Source: UBA4421 sp002470275
GTDB taxonomy: Bacteria > Pseudomonadota > Gammaproteobacteria > Pseudomonadales > Azotimanducaceae
Length of the DNA stretch: 64,000 nt
Direction of reading: 5' to 3'
Assembly (NCBI GenBank): GCA_913052345.1
Contig: CAJXDR010000007.1
Span: forward strand, 1-64,000
Shown here: positions 63,079 through 64,000 of the stretch, in pieces
Layout: the number at the start of each line of letters is the position of its first letter
How positions within the stretch are numbered: the first letter of the stretch is position 1
Position numbers and translations under genes: made by a program
Notes under the pieces: model-generated
Database searches by the model: none
Seen by the model: only the letters and a program-made list of their open reading frames with translations
What the model was told of the DNA's origin: nothing

Positions 63079-63493
63079 GGCGCCTACCGCCGACCCAGAT
63101 CAATCCATATCGCCAGCGTTGGCGACAGCGGCGATCATGTTTGAAGTGTCTTGGGCCGATCACGATATCGGCAATTCAGAGCTGGAAGCCATCGGCACCC
63201 ACCTTAACCGCCTCTTCCCTGAGGAGGGCTTGGCCCTGCAGCCCCTTATCGACGATGCCCAGACGCGGCTAGAGGACAGCGTAGGCGTTCACCCCTACAC
63301 CCGTTTTCTGAATGAGACTCTGTCAGAGCCTGAAAAATTTCGCGTTCTGGTTGCGCTATGGAATATTGCGCTTGCCGATACCTATCTCGACAAGTTTGAA
63401 GAGCACAGCATCCGACAGATCGCTGACTTGCTTCATCTTTCCCATAACCGTTTCATCGAGGCCAAGCTCCTGGCGAAAGCTCAGGAAGGCTAG
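63044..63493 (+). CDS. TerB-like domain protein
   Basis: A protein of about 149 residues with the helical TerB (tellurite-resistance B-like) fold. AAIMFEVSWADHDIGNSELEAIGTHLNRLFPEE carries the DxxxxxxE-type acidic pattern, and LWNIALADTYLDKFEEHSIRQIADLLHLSHNRFIEAKL repeats it. Several Met codons near 63035-63050 could start it; GGAG at 63037-63040 favours 63044 or 63050. It overlaps the end of dusA. Not evidence for tellurite resistance; function is unknown. It converges with the STAS gene, overlapping by four bases. Confidence 0.78.
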   Translation: MTMLANLRQLFKAPTADPDQSISPALATAAIMFEVSWADHDIGNSELEAIGTHLNRLFPEEGLALQPLIDDAQTRLEDSVGVHPYTRFLNETLSEPEKFRVLVALWNIALADTYLDKFEEHSIRQIADLLHLSHNRFIEAKLLAKAQEG

Positions 63494-64000
63494 CCCGAGC
63501 GAGCCGATTGCTGGTCCAGAGCGTTCTTATCATCGGTGTTCGATGCTTCAGCAGCCGCTTCGGCCTCCAAGGCTTCAACAAGATCCTTGAAGGTGCTCTC
63601 ATTCCTAGCGTTCAGAGACATCAGCGTTTGGTGCGCGTCAATTACCTGCTGCCGCAGCTTACTTTTTTCGGCTTTCCCAACCTGGGTAATTTCCGCCGTA
63701 GGCAGATTCGTCGAATGCCCCATGGCGTCCTCGTTTCGGACGATGTCGAACACGTCATCGAAGCCCATGGAATCTAGAATACGCAGCATATTCTGAGATG
63801 GACAGAGCAGGAGCGGAACATGCCCCGTCTTAGACCTGACCGCTATAGAGAGTTTGGCCAAGCTGCCCAGGGCGGTGCTGTCGATGCTGGTGGCGTCCCT
63901 GAGGTCGATAGCCACCGCAAAGAAATCTTCGGCGGCCAGCATTTGATCGCAGAACCGATCAAATGGAATGCTCAGATTGAGTCTGATGTCCCCGAGAAGC
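63490..64000 (-). CDS. STAS-domain protein, 5' end cut by the window edge
   Basis: The frame continues past the window end. The visible part starts LLGDIRLNLSIPFDRFCDQMLAAEDFFAVAIDLRDATSIDSTALGSLAKLSI, which is a STAS fold with the DSTALG loop that carries the phosphorylatable Ser in anti-sigma-factor antagonists. A charged helical tail (about the last 70 residues, ASNTDDKNALDQQS) follows. This is a regulatory protein of the SpoIIAA/anti-anti-sigma type; partner kinase not in view. Confidence 0.82.
   Translation of the reverse strand, partial: LLGDIRLNLSIPFDRFCDQMLAAEDFFAVAIDLRDATSIDSTALGSLAKLSIAVRSKTGHVPLLLCPSQNMLRILDSMGFDDVFDIVRNEDAMGHSTNLPTAEITQVGKAEKSKLRQQVIDAHQTLMSLNARNESTFKDLVEALEAEAAAEASNTDDKNALDQQSARSG

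Overview
The window comes from a chromosome of a Gram-negative, probably marine, gammaproteobacterium. It carries a complete six-subunit Na+-translocating NADH:quinone reductase operon (nqrA-F), lpxC, dusA, a class 2 pyrD, a Met-type bacterioferritin with bfd, and many acyl-CoA, SDR and aldehyde dehydrogenase genes. This mix is typical of marine heterotrophs such as the OM60/NOR5 (Halieaceae) group; that placement is inference. I saw no rRNA, tRNA, CRISPR array, prophage or insertion sequence.

Layout. 1-3.0 kb: pyrD and an exported seven-repeat RCC1-like protein. 3.3-10.2 kb: a tightly overlapping operon moxR - DUF58 - DUF4381 - batA - fused batB/batC - batD. 10.2-19.8 kb: pepN, xdhC with a mocA-like nucleotidyltransferase, nadK, cysE, a PfkB kinase overlapping a D-cysteine desulfhydrase-like gene, and an SDR. 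18.9-27.0 kb: a seven-gene minus-strand catabolic cluster (MFS transporter, gluconate dehydrogenase subunit-3-like protein, GMC oxidoreductase, ThuA, acyl-CoA dehydrogenase, an APH-type kinase fused to a DUF6285-like domain, SDR). 27-42 kb: mixed metabolic genes (D-2-hydroxyacid dehydrogenase, methylmalonate-semialdehyde dehydrogenase, ferredoxin, HIT, aldehyde dehydrogenase, RNase AM-like PHP protein, FadB/FadJ-type fusion, glyoxalase, HupE/UreJ-like protein, nitroreductase). 42-49.8 kb: a TVP38 - MerA-like flavoprotein - cytochrome c - membrane protein cluster, a double-hotdog thioesterase and two amino-acid transporters. 49.8-54.6 kb: enoyl-CoA hydratase, mobA, DUF7009, bfr, bfd and a GrdB-like gene, then a DMT permease. 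54.6-60.5 kb: nqrF-A. 60.8-64 kb: lpxC, dusA, a TerB-like gene and the 3' part of a STAS-domain gene cut by the window end.

The most unusual item is at 52755-53636. Two open stretches in the same frame are separated by one TGA at 53238-53240. Read through, they give one 293-residue protein of the GrdB-like (glycine/sarcosine/betaine reductase selenoprotein B) family, with the TGA at the first position of a U-P-V-C redox motif. Right after the TGA lies a perfect 8-bp stem with a GUC loop, 18 nt from the stop, which fits the bacterial SECIS rules. The gene therefore very probably encodes a selenoprotein. It lies directly downstream of bfd, which is divergent from bfr across an intergenic region holding a near-consensus Fur box, so selenium, iron storage and redox chemistry may be linked here. 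No sel genes are in the window, so use of selenocysteine by this genome has to be tested elsewhere.

Other notable features are a possible hydroxyacyl-CoA kinase/acyl-CoA dehydrogenase pair resembling LvaA-LvaB-LvaC of levulinate catabolism, molybdenum-hydroxylase maturation genes without a hydroxylase, an nqr operon with no apbE or nqrM beside it, and an SDR lacking the catalytic Tyr/Lys.
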